Below are positions 47,911 through 59,716 of a DNA stretch of 64,000 nt, one piece after another. The translations under genes were made by a program, and so were the position numbers. The number at the start of each line of letters is the position of its first letter. Position 1 is the first letter of the stretch. Origin of the DNA: Ehretia macrophylla (taxonomy: Eukaryota; Streptophyta; Magnoliopsida; Boraginales; Ehretiaceae); the NCBI GenBank assembly GCA_037974665.1, contig CM075767.1, forward strand, positions 560,501-624,500. The letters are read 5' to 3'. A model generated the notes under the pieces. It ran no database searches and was not told the DNA's origin. It saw only the letters and a list, made by a program, of their open reading frames with translations.

Positions 47911-48944
47911 GGCGGTAGAGGGCTTGCCAGTGGATATTCAAACTCCATGCTCTATTCCCTCACTCGCCTGGTCCGAAGATTGCCAGGGGGTATTGGGTCG
48001 TAGGATTATCGGGGTACATCCGGAGTACACCCACTGGAGTGTTTGGGATTATTCCGGCTTATCGTTATCGTGATCGTGATCGTGGTTCGTGGAATGTGTT
48101 CGTGGATTGAAGATTGGTGTTGGGGTTGAGTGAAATGTATCCTTTTTAATGTGTGGTATATTTAAGCTATCGTTACTTCTTAAATTGTTTAATTACTATT
48201 GTTGATTAACTGTTTTACTTGTTGCATTGCACGCCCCGGGAGACTTTATCCCTCACTGGGTAACAGTGGTTGCTCATACCTCGATATATGTTTCAGGATG
48301 TGCTGAGGGTGATCCCGAGCTAGTTGAGGTGTTAGTAGAGGAAGAGGATGAAGTTCAAATTGATCCTTTACCTTAGTTGCTGTGCCTGATAGCTTGAGGT
48401 GGTTTTTGTTCTTGCTGCTATGTGGGAGACTCATTTGTTTATCTTATGTTCTATTTTGTAGCCTAAGTGCTATGTTTATGCTATGATATGTAACTATAAG
48501 ATCAAGTTAGAAGGTTGTAGTTGTAGATTTGAAACTTTGGCCTGTAATAACTTAAATTCCTGTTTTCAGTTTCCTTGTATGCTTGGGGTGAACTTATGGT
48601 TGTTTGATTGGTTTTAACTTCCTAGGAATGTTTAATTGCTAACATAGAATGGTATGATAAGCGAATGAAGACAAAGATTTTAGGACTATTGTTGCATGCT
48701 TGTGTGTATTTATATTGTCTTGTGTTGCTTAAGGCTCGGATGGCCTTAAAGTTTGAATTTCAATTACAGATGTTGTTCCTTTTGCTTCGTGGTTTTATTT
48801 GATTGTTTACAAGTTTTCAAAATGTCCATAGTACAGGGAAAACTCTGCCCGTTTTCCCCTAAAATTTTGAGACTAGGTTGGAATTGGGTTGAGAATAGCT
48901 TGGTTATTAGAGCCTCTGGTCTCGTGAGGGATCGGGGCGTTACA
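47911..48944 (+). repeat. Alpha-2 3' LTR, second part
   Basis: Resumes the LTR after alpha-3 and ends GGGGCGTTACA. It has a TATA-like TATATTTAA at 48157-48165 and a stem-loop at 48260-48273. Confidence 0.94.
48296..48376 (+). other. LTR-borne short acidic reading frame (alpha-2, right)
   Basis: 26 codons and a stop after TTTCAG|G: GCAEGDPELVEV, acidic core EEEDEV, end PLP. Differs from alpha-1 (5879-5956) by one whole codon and a mixture of synonymous and replacement changes. Confidence 0.45.
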
Positions 48945-48949
48945 CATAT

Positions 48950-51002
48950 GGCACATTTCCCTTTTCAAGAGGCACGTACCTGTAGTCAGGCTCAGTAACA
49001 TCTGCATGCATGCAATAATTGAGAGTGAGCTTATATAAAACAAGCCCAGTGAGGATCTGATAGATCTCTAATAGTATTTACTATACTCCTTGGAAATCAT
49101 CCTTTGAGCAGTAAACACACAATGAACATTGATATCATTATAAATGCAACAATAGCAATAACTCTAAACACACAATAAGGATACGATACATTTGCTGATG
49201 AAGCTCCATACACCAATTCAATGCTCACCAACTCCTCCAAACTCAATGACACAATCCTGAGGTACCTTGACCTAGACCCACATCCCATGGCCTCTCCGCC
49301 CATGCGAGATAGGGATTAGCCATGACAACTGTGCCCGCAGCCCAGGATGCCTCCCTAGGTGACACAACATTATCAAAGTTCACAACAATAGGACTTAATT
49401 CGAGAAGTCAATAACATTGGTTGCCCGACTCCCGACTCATAATAACAATAACAATCAGTTAACAATGTAACACCCCGGATTAACCCCGAGTGTGCTCCTC
49501 ACGGTTTTGTAACAACAATCAATAATTAATAATCAATTAATCTGCACTCAACAATCAAATAAACAACATTTAACAATCATCAACTATATAATCATGAAAC
49601 AATTAAGTTAGATGACAAAGTAGGCCACCCAATTTAACATGCATTAGACACACAACCAAACCTTAATCTAACCATCAACAACTCACAGTTCAATCACTCA
49701 AACACCACCCGATCATCTAAAGGCATATAACAACATTTTAAAGAAAGACAACCTAAACTTCTAATAATCATATCTTACATTCTACTAATCCAAACAACTC
49801 CAAACCATTTTCTATCACTCACCCATTCAATCAACTACATCCGCCCTCTCGAAAACCAACCAAAACACATCCAAATCAAGCCCAACTACCCTAAAACCCT
49901 AATGCGTCAAGGCTGAAATTTCTGGACTTTTACACCAACATCGCAATTGAAAATTCGGCATTACAACAGCGCTACCACGTAATTAACAAACTTTTACAAA
50001 TCGACGGCAATCAATTCCAACCACTACAACTCAAAATAATCAACAAATAGCCAAACTATCAACTTTAAATACCCGAAAATAAAAATTTATGCTACAACGG
50101 TTCAAATCTCATAAGAATACATATAATCGATCCTTAGCATGCACTGAGCAATAATATAACTTCAAATTAACATTCTAACGGTTCAATATTCAATTATATG
50201 CAAAAATATAAAAGATGCCATTTGAGGTCTAGAATTTTTCTCTCACCTTTGATCCGAAACAAGCCTAGATATGCATGCCCAACAAGCAGAATGCAACTCG
50301 GTACGAAAAACTATGGACAAAAACTAGCATTTTCTATGAAATTTTGCTTTGAAAACCTTGAAAATCAACTTCACTTTTCTCCCTTGAAGCTCTCGGCCAT
50401 GTAGGTGTAAAATGAGTGTGTTTTGTGCTTTGCAAGTGTGTGTTGATGTTATATTATGCAAAGTCAAACAAATTAAATCAAGGTCAAGGGTGAAAACTAG
50501 TTATTTATAGTATTTTCTTGTCTTTTAATTCATTTAAGCTATTTCTTTGCTCAAAACATTTATGCAACACCTAAACTATCTCAAGTAATTTATTTTTAGG
50601 TGACAAGAAGTTTTACATTCAGACAATTTCACCCGAGTCGGCTTAAAACTCGTTTTCTTGCAAAAGAAAGTGTAAAAACCTTTAAAATTCCAAAACCGAT
50701 TCCAAATCCGTTTTAATCAAACACGGGTATATAAATACCCGAGGACTAGGTTTTAAAACGTTTAAAACACCCCTGTAAAAATTTTAGCAGACAGGTGCTC
50801 AAAATACTATTCACTAAAACCGGCGATAAAATTTCTAATTCCGTTTTTTATGAAAATTTCATGAATGCACACTTAGCATGTATTGGGAGTATTAGTCACA
50901 GAATTAACACATTCTAAGTTATATAGCACATAAACGGGTTAATTCACACAAAACGAGATAAAACACGCAAATCGAGATAAGATAGAAAAGTGGGGTTTCA
51001 CA
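48950..51002 (-). repeat. Beta-1 3' LTR, second part
   Basis: Continues the LTR begun at 33811; total 2467 bp. Stem-loop at 49029-49045; ends GGGGTTTCACA. Confidence 0.92.
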
Positions 51003-51038
51003 TTCTCCCCTTCTTAAAACAATTGCGTCCTCGCAATT
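51003..51038 (-). promoter_or_regulatory. Beta-1 polypurine tract and pre-PPT stem-loop
   Basis: TTCTCCCCTTCTTAAAAC abuts the LTR; 51021-51038 is AATTGCG, loop TCCT, CGCAATT. Confidence 0.88.
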
Positions 51039-51650
51039 CTTCACTCAAGTACTGCTGGCTCAAACATATGGAATGAAAGACCGAAAACCAAATTCTGAAT
51101 ACCAATTAAGTATGCCAACTAGGAATACCGAACAGGAAGCTTGAATAGGAACGCTGAATAAGAACACCGACTAGGACTTTCGAATAAGAATCTCAAATAA
51201 TTACCGAAGAAAATGCCAAACATAGATCCCGTAATAGAGCACCAACAAAGAATACCAAGTAAGAACTTTAACAAGATCACCGAACGAGAATACCAAATAA
51301 TAATCCCAATATAAGAACTCCGGATAATACCGTATAAGAATTTCACATGAGAATACCGCATAGAAAATACCATAGAAGAAGTCCAAAGAAGTATGCTGAA
51401 TAAGAATCTCCATATAGAAATCTTGAGGGAGAATGCCGTATAAGATCATCAATTAAGAATCCCAATAATCAATGTATAGTCATAAAGTAGCTTGACCCCT
51501 AATCGGAATTTCATATGCCTCAGCGTCACATACTACTCAGTCACCAACTGCTATGATGCTCGTTCTAACTTTAATCGTATAAGGCAACTCTCTACTCACA
51601 TTTTAGCACGTTGCACTCAAGGAGATATAATATTTAATTGGTTGAGAATA
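51039..51650 (-). other. Beta-1 degenerate repeat region
   Basis: Minus strand carries many units like GGTATTCTTATTCG up to about 51470; the rest, to about 51650, resembles the protease-flank scrap of the beta relic (9150-9260). The minus-strand open frames at 51119-51452 are repeat artefacts. Confidence 0.7.
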
Positions 51651-52993
51651 AGTAAGTTACCTTTCACCGCTGCTGCCGCCTCTGGCAATTCTTCCAAGTC
51701 CACTGCGTAGGCCCGAGCCTGAGCCCGCTGTTGCTGAGGTGTACTGCTTGCAGGTCCACCCTGATAACCCTGGACTGTTGGCTGACCCATAGAACCCTAA
51801 TACCTAGGGCAATCCCTTGCCCGGTGTTGGTTGCTGCCGCAACCTAAACACGTCCCTGCCTTCTTCAGACAGTCGGCCTCCAGATGGCCTGTACGTTTAC
51901 AATAAGTACACAGCGGTATCGGTGTACTGACACTGCCTCCAGAAGACCCAGAAACTAAATAAGCAGCTGTACCAGCCCGCTGCTGAGGTGACGCAACACT
52001 AGGCCTATACCAACCCTGAGACAGGGCCGGCCTGTACTGTGACTGTGCCTGAAAGGAGCCCTACTGAAACTGAGGCCGATAGTAACCCTACTGACCCTGC
52101 GGTCTGAAAGAACCCTGCTGCATCGAAGGCCTATACATACCCTGCTGACCCTGCGGCTGAAAGGGCCTCTTGCTAGGCTGACTAGGTCCGATCTGTTCCC
52201 CCTTTCTCTTCTCTAACCTAGAAGTTGCATCAAAGGCCTCAGTAAGTATATCATACTGATTCAAGGCCATCGCATCCTGAATCTCAGGCTTCAAACCCAA
52301 CATAAACCTACGAGTCTTGCGCTCTTCGTCAGCCATAAACTCTGGTGCATACCGGGATAGTCTAGTAAATGTGGCCTCATACTGAGCCACTGAAGCATCC
52401 CCCTGAACTAGAGACAGAAACTTAGCCTCTCTCCTCTCCCGTGCAATCCTTGCGACATACTTCACCAGGAAAGCTCTCAGAAAGGTATCCCAGACATATG
52501 GAATACCTTAGGTCTCCCAATTAGATTTCACCATGCGCCACCACTCATCTGCCTCATCATCAAACAAATAAACGGCAAAGGTGACCTTTCTTTAATCAGT
52601 ATAATCCATAGGGTCAAATATTTTCTCCACTTTATTAATCCATGCCTCGGCTTTCCGATCATCTAGCTCCCCTTAAAACCTCAGTGGATAATACCCCAAG
52701 AACTCCTTTAGTGTACCACGCCCGTGGTATCCAGCCTGTACGTTCAGTAACTGTGCCTGCAAAGTCTGAGCTTGGGCAGCCTGCCCTGCTAGTAACTGGG
52801 CCTGACCGGCCATAACCTCTGCGATCCTATCCATGGCTGATTCAAAACGATCATCACCCATTTCTCGGCCTGATGCCACATTTCTTGGAACCTCGTCAAC
52901 TGCTTCGGGCCTACCTCTCGTTCTCGATCTACCAGCCATTCTACTAATCAAAGAGTTAGCACAGGTTATAGCACGTAAACAAGTTATAAACAA
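51651..52993 (-). pseudogene. Beta-1 gag
   Basis: Minus-strand pieces form a chromovirus gag. 52673-52993 gives the N-terminal region (MAGRSRTRGRPEAVDEVP and a repeated QAQ motif); 52470-52670 the start of the gag core with a break; 52088-52465 the core (ARERREAKFLSLVQGD, YEATFTRLSRYAPEF) and a Gln-rich linker. 51800-51910 gives two CCHC knuckles (CTYCKRTGHLEADC, CLGCGSNQHRARDC). It ends in VDLEELPEAAAAVKG, where a protease would start in gamma-1, then runs into non-coding DNA. Stops interrupt it near 52085 and 52510. The likely ATG is at 52939, before AGRSRTRGR. Confidence 0.85.
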
Positions 52994-53215
52994 CTATTAA
53001 CACATAAACAACAAATTCATATAAAGCACATAAATCACTTAAGTATCAATCACATAAACAAATTGATCACATAATCACATAAGCACTAAATCACATAATC
53101 ACTTAATCATTTAATCATATTAACACATAGTTCACTTTTCTTTCATCTCATACATACATTCATGCTAGGACCATTACCCACATTTCGAGAATACCCCGGC
53201 TGACAGCTAACATGT

Positions 53216-53227
53216 GCTCTGATACCA
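53216..53227 (-). promoter_or_regulatory. Beta-1 primer binding site
   Basis: Minus strand TGGTATCAGAGC, 5 nt from the LTR start at 53233. Confidence 0.92.
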
Positions 53228-53232
53228 CTAAA

Positions 53233-55357
53233 TGTCACGCCCTAACTCGACCCTTCCTACGATCAGTCAGGACGCAACTGAATTTCGACAGTATAACGAC
53301 AGTAATTAGGACACCGAGGCTCTAAACTAACCTCTTCAAAACTCATACAACCAACTCCACAACAATTCAACAATTAAACAACACAACCACGATATACAAT
53401 AAACATTCTTTTACCATTGCATCCATAGGTTATATGCCTTCATTCCAACATCATACATTTACTATATAACATACATTCCCAACTTAGTAAACTAGTCATG
53501 TTCAAAATAAAGACAACTAAATCAACATACATACATCTTTATAATAAGATAGGTTATACAATATATTGTTTTACAACAACTAAGATAATCTAATGGCAAT
53601 GACTCATGCACATAAGACTTATCCACATATGGCACATTTCCCTTTTCAAGAGGCAAGTACCCATAGTCAGGCTCAGTAACACCTGCATGCATGCAATAAT
53701 TGAGAGTGAGCTTATATAAAACAAGCCCAGTGAGGATCCGATAGATCTCTAACAGTATTTACTATACTCCTTGGAAATCATCCTTTGAGCAGTAAACACA
53801 CAATGAACATTGATATCATTATAAATGCAACAATAGCAATAACTGTAAACACACAATAAGGATACGATACATTTGCTGATAAAGCTCCATACACCAATTC
53901 AATGCTCATCAACTCCTCCAAACTCAATGATACAATCCTGAGGTACCTTGACCTAGACCCACACCCTATGGCCTCTCCGCCCATGCGAGATAGGGATTAG
54001 CCATGACAACTGTGCCTGCAGCCTAGGATGCCTCCCGAGGTGACACAACATTATCAAAGCTCACAACAATGGGACTCAATTCGAGAAGTCAACAACATTG
54101 GTTGCCCGACTCCCGACTCATAATAACAATAACAATCAATTAACAATATAACACCCCGGATTAACCCCGAGCGTGCTCCTCATGGTTTTGTAACAACAAT
54201 CAATAATCAATAATCAATTAATTCGCACTTCAACAATCAAATAAACAACATTTAACAATCATCAACTATATAATCATGAAACAATTAAGTTAGATGACAA
54301 AGTAGGCCACCTAACTTAACATGCATTAGACACACAACCAAACCATAATCTAACCATCAATAACTCATAGTTCAATCACTCAAACACCACCCGATCATCT
54401 AAAGGCATATAACAACATTTTAAAGAAAGACAACCTAAACTTCTAATAATCATATCTTACATTCTACTAATCCAAACAACTCCAAACCAGTTTCTATCAC
54501 TCACCCATTCAATCAACTACATCTGCCCTCTCGGAAACCAACCAAAACACATCCAAATCAAGCCCAACTACCCTAAAACCCTAATGCGTCAAGGCTGAAA
54601 TTACCGGACTTTTACACCAACATCGCAATCGAAAATTCAGCATTACAACAGCGCTACCACGTAATTAACAAACTTTTACAAATCGACGGCAATCGATTCC
54701 AACCACTGCAACTCAAAATAATCAACAAATAGCCAAACTATCAACTTTAAATACCCGAAAATAAAAATTTATGCTACAACGGTTCAAATCTCATAAGAAT
54801 ACATATAATCGATCCTTAGCATGCACTGAGCAATAATATAACTTCAAATTAACATTCTAACGGTTCAATATTCAAATATACGCAAAAATACAAATGATGA
54901 CTTTTGAGATCTAGAATTTTTCTCTCACCTTTGATCCGAAACAAGCCTAGATATGCATGCCCAACAAGCAGAATCCAACTTGGTACGAAAAACTACGGAT
55001 AAAAACTAGCCTTTTCTATGAAAGTTTGCTTTGAAAACCTTGAAAATCAACTTCTCTTTTCTCCCTTGAAGCTCTCGGCCATGTAGGTGTAAAATGAGTA
55101 TGTTTTGTGCTTTGCAAGTGTGTGTTGATGTTATATTATGCAAAGTCAAACAAATTAAATCAAGTTCAAAGGTGAAAACTAGTTATTTATAGTATTTTCC
55201 TGTCTTTTAATTCATTTAAGCTATTTCTTTGCTCAAAAAATTTATGCAACACCTAAACTATCTCAAGTAATTTATTTTTAGGTGACAAGAAGTTTTACAT
55301 TCAAACAATTTTACCTGAATCGGCTTAAAACTCGTTTTCTTGCAAAAGAAAGTGTAA
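53233..55357 (-). repeat. Beta-1 5' LTR, truncated
   Basis: Starts TGTCACGCCCTAACTCG and matches 48950-50680, but stops at AAAGTGTAAA (55348-55357), about 320 bp short of its outer end, where gamma LTR sequence begins. Stem-loop at 53710-53726; acidic frame from 53683 downward reads through its usual stop. Confidence 0.9.
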
Positions 55358-56952
55358 ACACTCATTCAAAGGATACGATACTCTTATCACGAACAACTTT
55401 CAAACACGAATTCGATGACGATGCGCCGGCCCAAACCACCTTATAACACCAGTTTAGAATACGCCGGAAGTATCCATCAACCTACGACCCAAATCTCCCT
55501 GGGAGGCAACCCAAGCGAGAAAGGGAATAGCAGCGGAGCTAGAGCAACCAACCCTGGCAACCCAAGGCTACCCAGAGAGGCCCATCATTCACGCGCGAGA
55601 CACTATGCAATGCAAGACTCGATACAAGGCGATAAACAAGCGATAAAGCCACACGTGAGAGAATAACAAAGTAGGTTACTCTCGCACGCAATAGCAGCAA
55701 TTGATAAGCAATTCAATCCAAAACAACTCAAACAAGTATTTCAAGTAATTCTAAGCATTCTATAGGCATAAAGACAAGAAAACACACAAAAACACAAATC
55801 GGCCCCAACTATCAAAACGCTACCATTTCCAAACGAGCCACGAGTTCTGGAAACCGACTTCGCCAACCCTCCTAGGTCACCATAAGGCACGTCTAAAGAC
55901 CCCGAAACCTTACTTTACCCTAGAACTCGCGCAAAGCCCCGATTTCTCCCTTTCTCGTTTGAACTACAACTATAACAACCAAACACCCAACCAACGCCAT
56001 AATCGCACCAAAAGTGCTTCCATGGCTTCCCGAAGCAATGCCAACACGCAAAACGAGAAAACGCAAAAGTCGACCTAAACGACCCCGACTTTCCCAAAGG
56101 CATAATTCTCGTTTTTTCCACTACACAACCCAAAAAAACCACACATTTTAGCATTCTAGCATACCTAGCACATTTCTACATCAACAGAAAGCATAACAGC
56201 GCAACTTCAACGTTTCAAGGTTTTACTATTCACAAAACACTATTCATTTAACAATTTAATTTGCAATCACAACATTTAACCGCAGAAAATGTTACAAAGC
56301 TATAAATACATGTTCTACAAATGCCAAGGAACATTCTAGAACCATCAAATCGCTTTAAATAACGATCTACGGATAAATCTCAAAATTGACAAAGTTAACA
56401 TACATAACGTATAAATGCGCAAATAACATGCTTCCCTCACCTTAGGCACTCCTAGTCGCTAGGAAAACAACGCTAGTCACCTCGGAAACCACCCCGCACG
56501 AGCTCTCGCGAAGATTGATCGATTGGAAGTTGAAAGGTTTTTTTTTTTCCTCTCTTCAAAGCCACGGCCTGCCCTCACTGTTTTGTTGCTGTTTTTTTTT
56601 TTTTTTGCTTAGTTTTTTAGCTTATAAGGTGTTAAATTGGTCAACAAGTCAAAGGTCCAAGGTCAACTACTTAAGACTTGGTCAAAGGGCCCTATTTTGC
56701 GCGTTTTAAAGCCTTATTAGCTAAGGTAAGATCAATTAAAGCTAGCAACATTTAAAATATAAAATTTAAGTCATCTAAACACTAGTTTCACTATTTGCTG
56801 AGGACTGAAAATCGTTCTCTAGCTATCGCTCCTTCAATGCAATGCACGTTGCGACGGCGAGAAAGTAACAATTAATTCACAAAGAATTTAAGGAAATATA
56901 ATTTTCAAAATAATAAACAAAGAATTTTCACACTCCGGGCTCGGGTATTACA
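55358..56952 (-). repeat. Gamma-1 3' LTR, truncated
   Basis: Aligns with 62573-64000 and ends GGGTATTACA. GC-rich block 55400-55640; poly-T run near 56590. Confidence 0.92.
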
Positions 56953-56988
56953 CCCTCTCCCCCTTAAAACAATTGCGCCCACGCAATT
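56953..56988 (-). promoter_or_regulatory. Gamma-1 polypurine tract and pre-PPT stem-loop
   Basis: CCCTCTCCCCCTTAAAAC abuts the LTR; 56971-56988 is AATTGCG, loop CCCA, CGCAATT. It overlaps the end of the polyprotein frame. Confidence 0.9.
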
Positions 56989-57275
56989 CTTACCTGGTCA
57001 ACAAACAACTCCGGATACTGATCCCGAACTTGGTCCTCTCTTTCCCAAGTTGCTTCCTCAAACCCATGATGATTCCACAGAACCTTTACTAACGGAATAC
57101 TCTTTCTGCGAAGCTCCTGAACTTTCCGATCCACAATTCGAATTGGTTTCTCTTCATAAGACAACTTTTCTTCAATCTGCAAAGGCTATGGTTCAAGTAC
57201 ATGTGAAGGGTCTGGATGATACTTCTTCAACATAGACACATGGAACACATCGTGCAGTCTCGACAAGCTCGGGGC
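56964..57275 (-). pseudogene. Gamma-1 integrase tail and chromodomain
   Basis: After a frameshift at about 57271-57276, this frame carries [12 protein letters not shown], a TAG at 57186-57188, and then the chromodomain: KPIRIVDRKVQELR, VKVLWNHHGFEEATWE, YPELF, and a stop at 56964-56966 inside the pre-PPT region. The aromatic/acidic pattern (W, TWE) matches plant chromoviruses; such domains are known to help target heterochromatin. It is close to intact within itself. Confidence 0.88.
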
Positions 57276-59383
57276 AAAGCTAACCGATAAGCCAAAGGAC
57301 CTACCTTTTCGGTGATCTCATACGGACCCACATACCTGGGACTAAGCTTCCCGCTCTTACCGTGCCGAATCAATCCCTTCCGTGGAGAAATCTTAAGAAA
57401 CACCCAATCTCCCAAATCAAACTCAAGATCCCGACGGTTCTTATCCGCATAACTCTTCTGACGACTCTGAGCTATAAGCATACGCTGGCGAATAAGGTGA
57501 ACATTATCTACCATCTTAATCATCTCAGGTAACATAGTCGGATCAACTGTTCTCATCTCTCCAACCTCTTCCCAATATAACGGGGATCTGCATTTACGAC
57601 CATACAACGCCTCGTAGGGAGCCATACCGATAGTAGATTGATAACTATTGTTGTAGGCGAACTCCGCTAAAGGCAAAAACTTCTCCCAATTCTTCCCAAA
57701 GTCAAGCACACATGCCCGAAGCATGTCTTCCAAGATCCTGATGGTTCTCTCAGACTGGCCATCAGTTTGCGGATGATAAGCAGTACTGAAGCTCAACTTA
57801 GTTCCCATGGCCTCTTGCAACTTCTGCCAAAAACGAGATCTGAATCTGGGATCTCTATCTGACACTATACTCTGTGGCACACCATGCAATCTCACAATAT
57901 TAGCAACATAAAGCTCAGCTAGCTTATCAAGGCTATCATGTTTATTCACGGGAATAAAGTGTGTAACTTTAGTCAAGCGGTCCACAACAACCCAAACAGA
58001 ATCACATCCTCTCGGAGATCTAGGAAGATCGGTCACAAGGTCCATTGTAATATGTACCCACTTCCACTGCGGAATCGACAACGGCTGTAGAAGTCCGGTT
58101 GGCCTCTGATGCTCAACTTTAACCCTCTGACAAGTCAAACACCTGGATACATACCTAGCAATCTCCCTCTTCATATTGTTCCACCAGAAGTGTTGTTTCA
58201 AATCTCTATACATTTTTGTACTGCCCGGGTGAATTGTGTACCTCGAATTATGTGCCTCGGACAGGATCTCATTCTTCAAAGTCGGATCACCAGGAACACA
58301 TACTCTGTCCCTGAATCTAAAGATGCCATATGCATGTAATTTAAACTCCGACTCTCCCCCTTTAGCTTTTTCTTGGATCTTCAAGAGGTGAGGATCAGTC
58401 TTCTGAGCCTCTCTGATCTGTGCTAACAACCCTGACTGAATCTGTAAACTAGCAAATCGAATCCCTACGTCAGTAGCTTCTGGTTTCCAAGAACAAATTT
58501 CTTCCAAAGTCTCCCAGTCCTTGATAATCAAGCTTGCAACAGAAGCCTTTCGGCTCAAAGCATCAGCAACAACATTTGCCTTACCTGGCACATAGTTAAT
58601 AGAACAGTTATAACCACCCAATAGCTCTAGCCATCTCCGCTGCCTCATATTCAGATCCTTCTGTGAAAACAAGTACTTGAGACTCTTGTGGTCAGTAAAT
58701 ATTTCAAATCTGCAACCCCACAGGTAGTGACGCCACTTCTTCAAAGCAAACACAACTGCAGCTAACTCAAGATCATGTGTAGGGTAATTGACTTCATAAG
58801 GTTTCAATTTCCTAGAAGCATAGGCAATCACCTTACCATTCTGCATTAAAACACAACCCAAACCTTCCTTAGATGCATCACTGTAGACAACAAAGTTCTC
58901 TGTTCCCTCAGGTAAAGCTAGTATAGGAGCTGTAGTTAGTCTCTTCTTCAATTCTTGGAAACTGGATTCACATTTGGCATCCCAGTTGTAAGCAACTTTC
59001 TTCCGAGTCAACTGGCTCAGAGGTCCCAAAATTTTAGAAAAGTCTTTAACAAATCTCCGGTAGTAACCTGCCAATCCAAGAAAACTCCGAATCTCTGACA
59101 CCGTCTCAGGTCTCTTCCAAGATGAAACGACTTCAATCTTAGCTGGGTCCACTGAAATTCCTCGATCTGAAATGATATGGCCTAGAAAAGATATCTGGCT
59201 CAACCAGAACTCACACTTGCTGAATTTAGCAAAAAGCTTGTTTTCCTGCAAAGTCTGAAGCACAATCTTCAAATGTTGCTCGTGTTCAGCCTCGTTCTTC
59301 GAATACACTAAAATGTCGTCAATAAAGATCACGACAAGCTGATCAAGGTAAGGCCAAAAGACCCTCTGCATCAAGTCCATGAA
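57227..59383 (-). pseudogene. Gamma-1 reverse transcriptase end, RNase H and integrase
   Basis: A 717-codon open frame (first Met at 59380). Residues 17-25 hold the reverse-transcriptase catalytic box VIFIDDILV (FIDD). RNase H follows with YSDAS (Asp168), DLELAA (Glu205), FTDHKS (Asp230) and ADALSRK. The integrase zinc domain uses His377, His384, Cys414 and Cys417; the core has Asp447 (TMDLVTDLP), Asp508 (IVSDRDPRF) and Glu544 ([10 protein letters not shown]), a complete DDE triad. The GPY/F module ([10 protein letters not shown]) is near the end, after which the frame shifts (about 57271-57276). A stop at 59384-59386 separates it from the upstream reverse-transcriptase piece. It is the longest frame in the window. 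Confidence 0.93.
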
Positions 59384-59716
59384 TTAGGCTGGTGCATTCG
59401 TCAAACCAAACGGCAACACAACAAACTCATAGTGGCCATATCTAGTCCTGAATGCCGTCTTCGGTATATCGTCACTCCGAATTCTAAGTTGATAGTAACC
59501 CTGCCTCAAGTCAAATTTGGAGTAAACACTCGCACCCTGCAACTGGTCAAACAATTCTTCAATCAACGGCAAGGGGTATTTATTCTTAATCGTGACTTGA
59601 TTAAGTCCCCTGTAATCAATACATAACCGTAGCGTGCCGTCTTTCTTTCTCACAAACAACACAGGCGCACCCCACAGCGAAGAACTAGGTTGTATAAACC
59701 CTTTCTCAAGCAAGTT
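59384..59716 (-). pseudogene. Gamma-1 reverse transcriptase, N-terminal palm and fingers
   Basis: Between two stops (59717-59719 and 59384-59386) lies the first half of the reverse transcriptase: [62 protein letters not shown] and [12 protein letters not shown]-type residues ([12 protein letters not shown]). FDLRQGY carries the first catalytic Asp. It is otherwise uninterrupted. Confidence 0.92.

Larger units (their letters stand above)
34220..48949 (+). mobile_element. Alpha-2, non-autonomous LTR element with two nested insertions
   Basis: The element is 34225-48944 with a perfect CATAT duplication (34220-34224, 48945-48949). The LTRs are exactly 2560 bp each once the alpha-3 insertion and its duplicate are removed. 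The interior, without the beta solo LTR, is about 1.1 kb and non-coding. The LTR is the same family as alpha-1 and alpha-3 but in opposite orientation to both. Confidence 0.95.
33811..55357 (-). mobile_element. Beta-1, Ty3/gypsy gag-only element, split by alpha-2, right end lost
   Basis: The 3' LTR is 33811-34224 plus 48950-51002 (interrupted by alpha-2), the interior 51003-53232, and the 5' LTR 53233-55357, truncated by a junction with gamma-1. The interior has PPT, degenerate repeats, a protease-start scrap, gag with two zinc knuckles and a PBS, but no reverse transcriptase, RNase H or integrase. It is non-autonomous, with family members (solo LTR 37449-39887, relic 8237-10372) elsewhere in the window. 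The left flank is AGTCT; the right duplicate is lost. Confidence 0.9.

Noticed and set aside
58109-58339. Plus-strand frame in integrase, with a similar one at 2917-3183
   Set aside because: Antisense shadow of the conserved integrase zinc-finger region; similarity between them follows from the pol homology.
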